Positions 24,452 to 35,236 of a DNA stretch of 64,000 nt are shown here, one piece after another. The translations under genes and the position numbers were made by a program. The notes beneath the pieces were generated by a model. The model ran no database searches and was not told where the DNA came from. It saw nothing but the letters and a program-made list of their open reading frames with translations. The DNA is from Ascochyta rabiei (Eukaryota > Ascomycota > Dothideomycetes > Pleosporales > Didymellaceae), in NCBI RefSeq assembly GCF_004011695.2, contig NC_082412.1, positions 1,054,001 through 1,118,000 of the forward strand. The letters run 5' to 3'. How positions within the stretch are numbered: the stretch's first letter is position 1; each line of letters begins with the position of its first letter.

Positions 24452-25270
24452 AGAGTAATTAGAATATAAAGAGTATACAAAGCAATTATAAGAAAGGATA
24501 GGGTTAAAGAGGATAGTAGGTGCATTAAGGTACGTAGTGTGTAGTAATAAGACTAATTACTAGAGTATTAGTAATAACCTCTGACACCTTTATATAGTCT
24601 AGGCTAACTAGCCCCATAGTAGCTCGCCAAGACAGGCAGAGGTACCCCTAGGCCTAGCGCCTGACACTTACGAGACTGGCTAGTAAGGATGGTGAGGAGG
24701 CGGCAGGGGCGGCACAGGACGGCGCTGGCAGAGACAGGGACCAGGTCCTTGTTGTTTAAATTGCCCTTAACTTTATAGTCGCCTATACAACAGCAGTAAG
24801 CTTTCTACATATATAGGTAGGCTCTGTAACTAGATTAGAAACTATAGATAAGAAATACTAGAGGTATGTTGTAGGTAGAGGGGAGGGACTGTAGCAGACC
24901 ACGACCGTCCCCTCTAGAGAGACTACTAGCTCCTTAACTAGTAGCCTAATAGCTATAACTAGAGGTAACAACAGACATAGTAGGTAGGGCAAGAGTGTGT
25001 ATAAAAAATTAGGTAGGTATGTTACAGGTAGGTTAGGTAGGAGTGTAGAGTGGTATAGTGTCTAACTTAGGCAGGTGCGCTAGGTAAAATAAAAACAACC
25101 TAGGTGCGTATAGGGACTACTCTAGGTAAACTATAGACTAGACAAGTAGCTAACTACTAAGAGCTAGACCCTTACGCAACTACAACCAGCCCTAGGGTTT
25201 ACCTGCTACTACCAACCCCTAGGCTATACTAAATATAAAAAGGACCTAATAAAAGTATATACAGCCTAAG
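24452..25270 (-). other. 5' end of Gypsy-1 and adjoining Gypsy-2 sequence
   Basis: Between pogo-C and the Gypsy-2 3' LTR. The left part continues Gypsy-1 (5' end on the minus strand), with a TATA-like CTATATAAAGG on the minus strand at about 24,588-24,600 that could belong to its LTR promoter. 24,650-24,765 is unusually GC-rich for the block. I could not fix the LTR borders of Gypsy-1. The right part should be the 3' untranslated region of Gypsy-2 in plus orientation, ending in the purine tract. Confidence 0.4.
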
Positions 25271-25290
25271 AGGGATAGGGAAAGAAGGTA
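25271..25290 (+). promoter_or_regulatory. Polypurine tract before Gypsy-2 3' LTR
   Basis: AGGGATAGGGAAAGAAGG immediately upstream of the LTR, the expected plus-strand primer site of an LTR element. It gives this LTR a 3' position in plus orientation. Confidence 0.6.
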
Positions 25291-25445
25291 TGTTATAGGC
25301 TTAGACCTTGTCTAAGCCTTAAGCAAGACAGGACGGTTACATGCCCTACAGACATATTAGAAGGACACGCGACGTGTTACCTCCGTAAGAGATACAATAC
25401 CATATCGACCCTTATTGCATCCTACCCTAAGGCCAGTCCATAACA
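25291..25445 (+). repeat. Gypsy-2 3' LTR (plus orientation)
   Basis: 155 bp, TGTTATAGGC...CCATAACA. Matches the reverse complement of 15,191-15,345. Followed by CTTTG, the same pentamer that precedes the 5' LTR on the other strand. An ordinary solo LTR is a weaker alternative because CTTTG does not flank its left side. Confidence 0.75.
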
Positions 25446-26825
25446 CTTTGCGCACACTAACAGGCCCTTAGAAAGCATGCAGAACTTGCTTAAGACAGTT
25501 CTACTACTAGTTAGGCTACTGTAGGCTAAGGTAACAAACAGCTCTTTTCTAATAGCGGCGTTGTTAAGAAACTGCTCTGCTAAGAGTATTAGTAAGGTCT
25601 TTAAAGACTTGAAGATAACACCTTTAAGAGTAAGAAGGAGAAGGAAGAATAGGAGGCCTTCTATAATAATATGTTACCTAAGAGCATAGCAGTTATAACT
25701 AATAATACCTAGCTGTAAGTTATTACATTATATTATTATATACACTTACTAATTAATATAGTTAAACTAAACCTCTGTCTCTCTTAGATAAGATTAGTTA
25801 GGATACTAAGCTTGTTAGCTATCGCCTATTTATTCCAGCACCTAATAATAATAAGTGTAAGGAGGAGATTAAAGAGTCTTATTCTAAGCTAGAGGAGTAC
25901 TATTAGTCTATGCTAAATGTGTATAAGACTAATAAGTAATTTTACAAGTTGTTAGCTAAAAAAGATGTTAAGGAATTAGGATCTAAAGGATCTAACAATA
26001 ATAATAAGATAGATTTAGATTAGATATAGAGCTAATATATTAGCTTAAAATAACAGCTAATTAACACATACATAGCCTCTTTCGCAAGATCTGCTAATTT
26101 CTGTTTAATTTATTATTTTGTATCTCTACCTAATTAGAAACTCGCTTAAGATTTCTAAGCTAACCCTTAGAAAATAGTAAAATAATTAATTCCTAGCACT
26201 AAATATACCAATCTTGCTGTTAGGGCTTAGGCTTACCCTAGGCAGTTTGTTAAAAAGTTTTTCTATTATCCTGTTGCCTTAGAATTAAATATCTATATTT
26301 ATTACGTCTACATATAACATATATGTTATTACTATTAATAGATACACCTTCTACTCTACCTAAGCTTCTTCTATCTCTTACTTTCTCTGCTACATAACTT
26401 GTTAAAGAGGCGTTTCTAAAACAATTATATCTTATTAAATAGCCAGTATCTCCAGAATCTAATACTAGTAATAGTGAGGCAACTATTAAAGCATGGGATT
26501 AGTGGTAGATAACTATATTATAGGGAAGCAATCCTACTTCTAAAAAGCAACATTGGGATGCACTAACTCGCTTAGGCTAGATCTAGAGTAGATATAGCAA
26601 AGCCTCTTAGGTATAAGATAGCTATCTATATGTATACTGTTATAACTATAGGTTAGTTCTTTAGCACCTAGTTATAAAAGGCTGTAGGACTAAGCATCTT
26701 ATCTAACACCTTAATTCACAAGCCTATAGACAAATTAAGAATCCTACTTATACTTTGTTAAACCTCCTATTATATCCATACACTGCCCGCCAGCAAAACA
26801 AAAACTAGTTTTCTTCTAATCCTGC
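25446..26825 (+). pseudogene. hAT transposase, N-terminal part with BED-like zinc finger
   Basis: Plus-strand frames broken by Gln-compatible stops. The first ~230 bp (ALRKHAELA, FSNSGVVKKLL, EDNTFKSKKEKEE) continue in frame with the inverted segment ending at 15,346. At about 26,622-26,710 a series VYCYNYRLVL-HLVIKGC followed by KHLI-HL looks like a BED finger with one Cys mutated to Tyr, then LNSQAYRQIKNPTYTLLN. The gene is cut at 26,825 by Gypsy-3 and resumes at 31,989. The zinc finger is inferred; the family call comes from the second half. Confidence 0.6.
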
Positions 26826-27310
26826 TGTTACGATCCTGTGCTAGGGCACGGCACAAACATAAGTACCAGCCAACTAAGACCCCTTACTCCGACCTAAAGG
26901 AACGAACAGTAGAGAAGGATAAGACAGAAAGGGTTGTTATGTAACTGCTTGTTAACAAGTATAATACACGTAACTGCTTATTAATAAGCATAGTATAATA
27001 CGCCTGTCTATAAGCACTGTTATATATTTTTCTTAGACTAACTCTAGTTACTTATAAATAAGTATTATATCTCCTTAGTATATAGCTAGTAGGAACATAA
27101 CCCTTATAGTTTGTGTTTAACCTTATTAATTAAGTTTGTCTTTAGAATCTTAACCTGTGCTTAAACTAGATAGTCTACTCTATAATATTTAGTACACCCT
27201 ATCTTTATAAGCTTTGCTTAGTTGATAACCCTAACTAATCTACTAGTACTTATCCCTAAAAACTAATAGAATTAGTGCTTACGGTCTTTAACTAAAGTAC
27301 AACTTTAACA
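26826..27310 (+). repeat. Gypsy-3 5' LTR
   Basis: 485 bp, aligned end to end with 31,499-31,983. Differences are mainly C/T and G/A. Confidence 0.93.
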
Positions 27311-30300
27311 TTTTAAACACCCCTAAGATAAGTACTATTAGATCCTGTGCTACCCCTAGCAACTCTATATCTAGCGACATTAATATAGATATAACTGTTA
27401 CTACTAGCACTATAAACATTAATAAGCCTAACCTTTACTATAGGGATTGTATTAAGCTTAATAACTAGCTTATGCAGTAGGACCTCTTCTTTACCTTCTA
27501 AGGCCAGAAGGTTCCTAAGGCTAAATAAGTAGTCCTTATAGCTAGCTACATGTATAGTAAAGCATTTACCTAGATTAAGCTCTTTATACAGTAGTACTAA
27601 GCTAGTAAAGCCTCAGACAACATAGATAAATAGATAAAAGACTTTAACCTATTTAAAGAAAAGATTAAGCTAATCTTTAGAGTCTCTAATAAACTACATA
27701 TTGCTTAACGCAGCATTTAGAAGATTAGACAGGATAGGTTAGCTACTAACTACACTACAGAGTTTTAGCAGCTTACTGCTAACACTAACTAGGACAATAC
27801 TGCCCTAATTACTATGTTTTAATAAGGATTAAAGCCTAAGGTTAAGAAAGAACTTATACGCACTAGCGCAAGTACAGAAACCCTTAACAAGCTTATCAAT
27901 ACTGCTATTAACATTAACGTACAACTCTATAAACTTTAGCAGAAACTTTAAGATAACCCTAGAGCACGTACTACTGTTATTGCTACTAATAGGCTGCTAC
28001 TAAGGAACTAGTAGCGTAACAACTTAAATTAAGGACAGCAAGGAGGCTGTAATTAGCTAAATACTAGTTGTTACATCTACAGCAACACTTAGAGTAGATA
28101 CTATAGACCTAAAGCAATAGACCTCTTAAACCTTAACAAGGGACTACTAAAGTAATAGAACGAGAAGCTAAAGGGGGGTAACTAACACAGAGGCAGTAGG
28201 GACTGCTACAACTGTAGCGAACTAGGCTACTTTGCTAGAGACTGCTAAATAAACAAGGTTTACTGCTAGTTAAATGTACTTTTCTGTAATTATAATAATA
28301 TAGATGCTAGTAAATAGGAGATTCTTACTAATAATATAGGACAACTGCTAGAAGACCTAGAGTCTAGTCTAGAGGATAATAATAACTGTATTGTACCTCC
28401 AATTCGTATACTAACACTCTACTAGAACACCTAGACAGGTAAAGAAACAGAGTACTACTCTAACAATAACTAGCAAAAAAAGGACAACCTACTAGACACC
28501 TTAGGAAAAGAGTTTAACTAAATTAGCGCCCTACTAACACGCAAACAAGAATGCATAGCTTAACAACGCTAGAAGTGTAATAATAAAGAAGCCTATTACT
28601 AAATGTGTTAAGAACTTGTTAGTCCTGTAGGAGTACCTAAAATTGCAGAAATAACACTAGAACTCTAACAGCTTATTTACTAGTTTAGAAAAGAAATTAA
28701 TAATAGTAAATAGTTTGCTAATAACCTAGAAGAAGCTAAAGACTAGCTTTAGTATAAGTAGGAAATATAGGTTAGCCTAGAACGTATGCAGAAGCAGAAA
28801 GAAGCACTACTAATAATTAGCCTACAACTACAGTATATCCTAGACTGCTAAAACCTAAAATATAGAAACCTTATGTAGACAGCATCACTAAGGACAAATA
28901 CATAATCTACTACAATAAGAAGCTTAGTGCAGGATAGCTTCTAGCACAATAAAGCCTCTGTTGCAGTTAATAGTACTAGTGTTACAATAACCTGTGTAAA
29001 CTTTATCTTATTAACAAACGCTAGAAAGCACACTTTTCTAGAATAGTTAACCTATAGGCTATACAACAAATATAGCTAGTAGTTTACAGAAGTTGCTATA
29101 ACACACGCTAGTAGAACTGCCTTAACGCAGATTGCAAGAAGCATTGCAGCACTAAGAAGTTTAAAGGGTTTAGTAAATAGGGGACTTTTTTAGGCTAGCG
29201 CCTATAAGCCCTATAGATTAATCTATTAATAGCATTAGAAATAATTACCTTATTAAGCTACCTATTAAACTAAATAGGGTAGACTTAACAGCACTCTTAG
29301 ACTTAGGAGCATAAGCAAGTTATATATCTAGAACAGTAATATAGTAAGCTAGACTTAGATTATATTCTATAAAGAATCATTACTTACTCTAAGTAGCTAA
29401 TAGAGAATTAATGCTAGATAAACTGCTAAGTATACTTAAAGTAATAGTAGCACCCCTACAGATACAGGGGTACTATAAGGAAATAAACCTAGACGTCTTT
29501 ATAAAGGCTACACACAACGTTATATTAGGACTTCCCTAGTTATAAAAGCACAACCTAAAGATAGACTAGGCATAAGAAAGACTTTTATTAGAAGGTTGTA
29601 AATATAGCACTAAGATATCTACGCCTACGTAGTATACGCAGTAGCTAGTAAATAAGAAGGAGATTAATAATGTCTCTTTAACATATAAGACGTGCTAAGA
29701 TAGAGTAGTTAACTCTGTAGATGCTAAACGCCCTACAGATTATAAAGTAATACTTTAAGTTTAGCAATATAAAGGACAAGGTTACTAAATACATTAAGAA
29801 CTGTATTAACTATTAGTAAAATAAACACAGTACACACGCAAAATACAGAGAAATGTAGGCAATAGAGCCACCTACAGCACTATAGACGAACATAACAATA
29901 GATTTTATTACACAGCTACCTATCTTAAGAGACCCTGTAACTAGATACAACTACAACTTAATCTTTGTTATAGTTAACAGATTTACTAAGTATGCTAAGA
30001 TAATACCTTTTTAATATAGCTATACTGCAGAGCAGCTTATATAAGTGTTCCTAGATTAACACATAAGGCATTATAGCATACTAGAATTAATTATTAGTAA
30101 TTAAGATAAGCTCTTTATGTTAAATTATTAGACTACACTCTTAGCAGCTATTAGTACTAAGAAGAAACTCTCTACAGCCTATTGTCTGCAGACAGACAGA
30201 TAGACTAAAAGAACAAATTAGACTATAGAAACATACCTACATATATACAGCAACTAGCAGTAAGATAACTAGGTTTTACTATTACCTATAGCATAAATTG

Positions 30301-30900
30301 CATACAATAACAAATTATTAGAATTAACAGGAGAATTACTATTCTTCCTAAATTATATAATGCACCTGAATCTCTTTACCAGAAGTCTAGACACACTAGT
30401 TTAGACTAAATTAGTAATATCCTTAGTAATAAGACTAAAAGAAGTGTATAAGAAAGTACTAAAAAATATTAGTAAGGCTTAAGAACAAGCAATCTTATAT
30501 ATTAACTAGAAAAGAAAAACAGCACCTTAGCTAAAAGAGGGGGATAAAGTCTATCTCCTTATAAAAAACCTTCGCACACAAAGACTAAGAAAAAACCTAG
30601 ACTACGTTAAAGTTAGACCCTTTTTTATTTTAAAGTAGAGAAGCCTAGTTAACTATAGACTTAATCTGCTAAGGGATACAAAGATCTATCTAGTGTTCCA
30701 CATATTACTATTAGAACTAGCTAACTCTAGAACACCTATCTAGAAGAACTTCTATTACTAAGCTAATAGTAAAGATAAATAGGAAGTTAAAAAAATAGTA
30801 ATATATAAGGGAAATAGCAATTAACAAAGGTACCTAGTTAAATAGTTAGGATACCTAGACTTAGAAAACACATAGGAACTACCTGCGCACCTTATAAGTT
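27311..30900 (+). pseudogene. Gypsy-3 gag-PR-IN-chromodomain (no RT/RNase H seen)
   Basis: gag occupies about 27,450-28,900 with an almost intact knuckle CYNCSELGYFARDC at 28,204-28,245 (family His changed to Tyr). Protease: LLDLGA-ASYISRTVI at about 29,292 (family LLDSGA) and ILGLP-L-KHN near 29,520. The integrase zinc-binding region is near 29,760-29,840 (KVTKYIKNCINY then NKHSTHAKYREM) and the core at about 29,885 (ITIDFITQLPILRDPVTRYNYN, VIVNRFTKYAKIIPF). Chromodomain at about 30,795-30,890 (RYLVK-LGYLDLENT-ELPAHL). Only about 230 bp separate the last protease motif from the integrase, too little for RT and RNase H (about 1.5 kb). Stops at Gln-compatible codons throughout. Confidence 0.82.
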
Positions 30901-30963
30901 ACTACTAATTAGTACATAAGTACTATAATTTACTACAGACTCTTTAATTAAACTAAGAGTACT

Positions 30964-31398
30964 CTAGGTAGCTGGCGAGGCACATATGCTAATAGACGCT
31001 GCAGAATAGGTAGGATTAACTTCCTTAGCTAGGTCTAACTTGCTAGCCTTAACTATTCTATTTGCTAAACATAGCGCCTTTTGCCGCACACGCTTATTTG
31101 CCTATTTTAAGATTTTCTTATTACGCAATAATTGCGTAATTACAGTTATAAGGAGTAACTTGTATACTTCTACCTTTTTCTTATACTCCTTGCAAGTCTT
31201 ATCTAATAACGCCTAAGACATATTTACATATAGCTTGCTAGCCTTTATAAACTTAGCACACTTTAGACCTTTTAGACTAGTTAGCATAATATAGCACTTG
31301 TAGCCGCTAAAGAAATAATAATTGTAAGAGACTTTAGTAGGTGTATTAGCTTAACAGATTTCTAATATAAGATAGATATTGCAGGCGTATAAGGACAT
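30964..31398 (-). pseudogene. Antisense Cys-rich ORF in the 3' region of Gypsy-3
   Basis: Minus-strand frame of 144 codons from ATG at 31,396-31,398 to TAG at 30,964-30,966, interrupted only by three TAA/TAG codons in Gln-compatible positions. It begins MSLYACNIYLILEIC, followed by SYNYYFFSGYKCYIM and LKGLKCAKFIKASK. Spacing suggests pairs of CxxC, with Cys mutated to Tyr by RIP, like the Cys-rich zinc-binding start of antisense proteins I recall from the 3' regions of fungal Gypsy elements. A basic, probably coiled-coil stretch follows (KTCKEYKKKVEVYKLLL, LLRNKKILK). Function unknown. It opposes the element's own genes and lies between the chromodomain and the 3' LTR. Confidence 0.55.
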
Positions 31399-31498
31399 CT
31401 TAACTTACAGGTTACTAGATATAGGGATTATAGATTATATAAAACTCTAACAGACAATTACATAGTTTAAGGACAAACTAAAGAGGAAGGAGGGATAG

Positions 31499-31983
31499 TG
31501 TTATAATCCTGTGCTAGGGCACAGCACAAACATATGTACTAGCCAACTAAGACCCCTAACTCCACCCTAAAGGAACAAACAGTAGAGAAGAATAAGACAG
31601 AAAGGGTTATTATATAACTGCTTATTAACAAGCATAATATATATAACTACTTATTAATAAGTATAGTATAATACGCTTATCTAAAAGCACTCTAATGTAT
31701 TTTTATTAGACTAACTCTAGTTACTTATTAATAAGCATTGTATCTCCTTAGTAAATAGCTAGTAGAAACATAACCCTTATAGTTTGTGTTTAACCTTGTT
31801 AATTAAGTTTATCTTTAGAATCTTAACCTACGCTTAAACTAGACAGTCTACTCTGTACTATTTAGTGCACCCTATCCTTACAAGCTTTGCTTAGTTAATA
31901 ACCCTAACCAATCTACTAGTACTCATCCCTAAGAACCAATAGAATCAGTGCTTACGGTCTTTAACTAAAGTACGACTTCAACA
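31499..31983 (+). repeat. Gypsy-3 3' LTR
   Basis: 485 bp partner of 26,826-27,310, followed by the duplicated CCTGC. Confidence 0.93.
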
Positions 31984-31988
31984 CCTGC

Positions 31989-34250
31989 ATACTCTGCTTT
32001 AGCCTTTAAAACAGAGCTTATGCAATTAGTTGTTAACAACAACCTCTCATTTTAAACAATTAAACGGCTGTTATTCTAACAATTTATCCACCTCCTAAGG
32101 CTAGAAGCTGTTATAGCTACCCGTTATAAATTTAGCTAGATGTTCTAGAGCTAATTTAAGGCTGCTGAACACGCTCTTCTCTATGATCTTAGTTCTAGTA
32201 CTAAATTGTCTATTATATTAGATGCCTAGACTATAAGTAATTACCTTAGCTTCCTAGCTATTAAAGGTTACTATATAAACAAGAGCTAGAAATTGTAAGA
32301 AGTCTTTTTAGACTTTATTCCTATACGCGGAAAACATACAGGATCCTCTATAGCAAAGCAAGGTCTTTAACTTCTTTAGGAAACTAAAACTACAAAACAA
32401 CTACTTACTATTACTTACGATAATACTAGTAATAACAGTGCATTATTACAGACCTTAGAGAGGTTACTACAGCAGAACAATATTACTTAGGATAGTAGAG
32501 AGAACACTGTTCCTTATCTTGTATATATAATTAACCTTATTATATAAGACATCATTTACTATCTCTAACTTAAGGTATTACTAGAACTAGAGCATGCACA
32601 AAGACTACAGCAACGCTATATTAGGGGTATTAAAAACAGCATGTCTGTTCTAAACTCTCTCTAGAAGGTAGAAATTTTTATTACATTATTTTATTACATA
32701 CTAAGTGTGACACAGATCTAAGCTATCTGCATTACAATAGATCTATCACAACAATTTAAGAGGGTTCTTACACTACAGAGTAATATTCTAGTAAATTATT
32801 AACTATTAGTTATATAAGATGTTAGGACTAGGTAGAACTCTACCTATAATATGTGTAAGCGCGCACTAAAGCTTTAGGTCTACATTAACAAATAGTTAGA
32901 GCAAGAAATTACACTAAAGGCACTAAGCTGTAGAGAAGGTGCTTCTATATATAACAAGGTAGCAGAAGCTAATTTTAAAGATCTTAAGAAACTTTTACTA
33001 GCAGCAACTAAGTAGCAGCACCTGCGGGCTGTTACAATAATACTACAGCAATTTAAGAAGGCATCTAGTGCCCTTAGCAAGACTTATAAGCCCCTTATTT
33101 AGCACATCTAGCTAATGTATAACTAGCTATTTAATTTCTTAGATTAGATAACTAAAGAGCTTAGCAACAACCTAGGTCACGCTAATAACTTAAAATAGCT
33201 AGAAGTTGTAAAAGCAGCTGCGCAAAAGGGTTATGTTAAGCTGTCTAAGTATTATTTAAAAACAGATAACAGTTGCAGGTTCTTGTTTAACTGTGTAACT
33301 ATTTTAGATCTAAGCTAAAAGCTTACTATGTATAAGGTAATGTTATTATAGTAGTTTATTATATACTATTACTAACTACGTTATAAAAATAATACCTAGG
33401 AAGTTTAAGATAAGTATATGTACTAAGAGCAATTCTTATAATACCTAGATTATTATAATAACAATAATTCAGGTCGCTCTATATAAGTACCTCACAACCC
33501 TGTTTAATAGTTAGTAGAAGATAATTAGTTCTAAAAACCCGCAACATTACTCTAGTAACCTAATAGGAGCTTCTTATCCTATATTTAGAGTTTAGACCTG
33601 TCTAATAATAACAAGGAGGTAGCTTATACCTGCTAAGAAGGAGAGGCCTATCTTAGTACCCCTTGCATACGACAGGGAGATAGATTTAATCTACTAGACT
33701 AGTAGAAGGTTAACGCTGCAACTTATCCACAACTTGCTTATGTAGCAAAAGATATACTTACAGTACTAATAATAGAAGTTAGAGTTAAACAGGTGTTTAA
33801 TACAGCTAGAGACGTGATTAGGGACTAACGGCATAGGTTATTTGCTACTACAATACGCTAGATTATAATTCTAAAGGATTCTCTTACTTTAGCACAGATA
33901 CAAGAAGGGGAGAAGGCAGCTTTAGATAAGCTAGATAATCTCTTTAAGCTACTAGCTTGTCTAAGTCTAGAAACAGAGGTTATAGAAGAAGAGTAACACA
34001 GTAGTAGTAGTAAAGAAACTAGTCTATTAACTCTATCTTAGTAAGAACAGCGGCTGTAAAAGAGAGTAAGGCTACTACAGTATTAGGATACATAGTTCTG
34101 TAATAAATAGCTGTTATAAATAGAGAAAATACCAGAATTCTGTCCTCTATTTAAATCTTTTAAAATTAAGTTCTGTGCGTATAAAGCCTTTCGAAGTAGT
34201 ATACTATTAAGTATGCTGTCTATAGTATTATAGAAGATTAGGTAACTTTA
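31989..34250 (+). pseudogene. hAT transposase, catalytic and dimerisation regions
   Basis: Continues the gene cut at 26,825. Clear hAT landmarks: ILDA-TISNYLSFLAIKGYYI near 32,215-32,285 with KS-KL-EVFLDFIPIRGKHTG after it (first catalytic region); DVRTR-NSTYNM at 32,818-32,853, a signature of fungal hAT transposases with the Trp codon now TAG; and the C-terminal dimerisation region near 33,590-33,890 including KVNAATYPQLAYVAKDILT and RVKQVFNTARDVIRD. Stops are at Gln or Trp positions as expected for RIP. The gene ends shortly before the right repeat array. The 32,880-33,080 minus-strand frame is a shadow. Confidence 0.85.
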
Positions 34251-34252
34251 AC

Positions 34253-34528
34253 CTACCCTACCCTACCCCTACCTAACCCCTACCTAACCCCTACCTAACC
34301 CTACCCTACCCAACCCCTACCCCTACCCCTGGTCCGTGCGGACCGTACCCTACCCCTACCCCACGCTAGAGGTACCCCTACCCTACCCCTACCCAACATC
34401 CGTGTAGACCCTACCCTACCCCTACCCTATGTGGACCCTACCCCTACCCTACCCCTACCTAACGTCCGTGCGGACCGTACCTAACCCCTACCTAACCCTA
34501 GGGTACCCCCTACCCTTTTGCCAGCGTA
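34253..34528. repeat. Right subterminal array and terminus of the hAT element
   Basis: CCCTACCCCTACC-type repeats with hairpin blocks GGTCCGTGCGGACC (6-bp arms around TG) at about 34,330 and, in variant form, 34,395 and 34,462. Ends ...CCCCTACCCTTTTGCCAGCGTA next to the duplicated target. Nearly the same sequence occurs inverted at 4,676-4,900. Confidence 0.82.
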
Positions 34529-34538
34529 TATACAGCTA
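34529..34538. repeat. Target-site duplication, right of hAT block
   Basis: TATACAGCTA, copy of 4,497-4,506. The copia RT frame resumes here (TAINCKIYIRI). Confidence 0.75.
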
Positions 34539-35236
34539 TTAACTGCAAAATATATATAAGGATACTAAGAGGATACTAGAAGATAGGCACCTTACTAAAG
34601 GTATAGAAAGCCTTATATAGACTCTGCATCTCCCCTCTACTATAGCAGAAGGAATTTACAGTAATATTAGCTAAAATTAGATTTAAATAAGTACTATAAT
34701 AGCTATGCTGTATAATTAAGGATAGAATAATTATCTTCTTCTATATAGATAATATTATAATTGCGTACTACCGAAAGTATAAACAAGAGGCAGATAATGC
34801 TATTAAACAGATATAGGAGTAATACCTATACACTAGAGGAGACAACCTTTAATAGTTTGTTATTGTAGAAGTCTAATATAATAGATAGTAATAGATAATT
34901 TAATTGTTACAAGCTGTATATGTTAATAAGATTAGTTAATAAGTAACTAGATAGGACATAAGGTATAATACGCTAATATCTAGAATTAAACTTAAGCCTA
35001 GAAACAGTCTAGCTAAACTACTAGAGATTAATTAATATTAGTAAAAGATTAGATTTCTATTATTCGCAGTAGTAACTACTTAGCCTAATATAGCGTTTGC
35101 TACGTTATAACTTACATACTTTCTAGTTAACCTAAGTAATAAACACTAAGATGCTACTAACTAAGTACTTCTATACCTACAGAAGACAAGAAATCTATTA
35201 CTTAACTTTAGACAGGGTAAAGGACTTAAAGTTATA
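34539..35236 (+). pseudogene. Copia-1 RT, second part
   Basis: Continues the RT cut at 4,506: INCKIYIRILRGY then KALYRLCISPLL-QKEFT, and the catalytic box FFYIDNIIIAY at about 34,734-34,765 (family YxDD). Further RT and connection sequence runs to 35,236, where pogo-B inserted at TA. RIP-mutated. Confidence 0.85.

Larger units (their letters stand above)
26826..31983 (+). mobile_element. Gypsy-3: full-length chromovirus-type LTR element
   Basis: 5,158 bp with two 485-bp LTRs (26,826-27,310 and 31,499-31,983) starting TGTTAYRATCCTGTGC and ending TTCAACA or TTTAACA, and a perfect duplication CCTGC (26,821-26,825 and 31,984-31,988). Inserted in the hAT transposase. Internal order: gag with zinc knuckle, protease, integrase, chromodomain, then an antisense ORF in the 3' region. 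No reverse transcriptase or RNase H is readable between protease and integrase, so this copy is either an internally deleted or a non-autonomous form. RIP-mutated. Confidence 0.9.
4507..34528 (+). mobile_element. hAT DNA transposon with telomere-like ends, expanded to ~30 kb by nested insertions
   Basis: Left end begins CAGTGGCAAAAGGG. The right end, read inward on the minus strand, has TGGCAAAAGGGTAGGGG, identical over 17 bp to the left end. A CAGTGGC start is typical of hAT terminal repeats. The flanks carry the 10-bp repeat described separately, and copia RT codons continue directly on the far side. A decayed hAT transposase lies inside (25,446-26,825 and 31,984-34,250). Everything else inside is nested: Copia-2, Gypsy-2 with further elements, and Gypsy-3. 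Removing these and undoing an inferred inversion leaves a hAT of roughly 7-8 kb. Dead through RIP. Confidence 0.75.
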
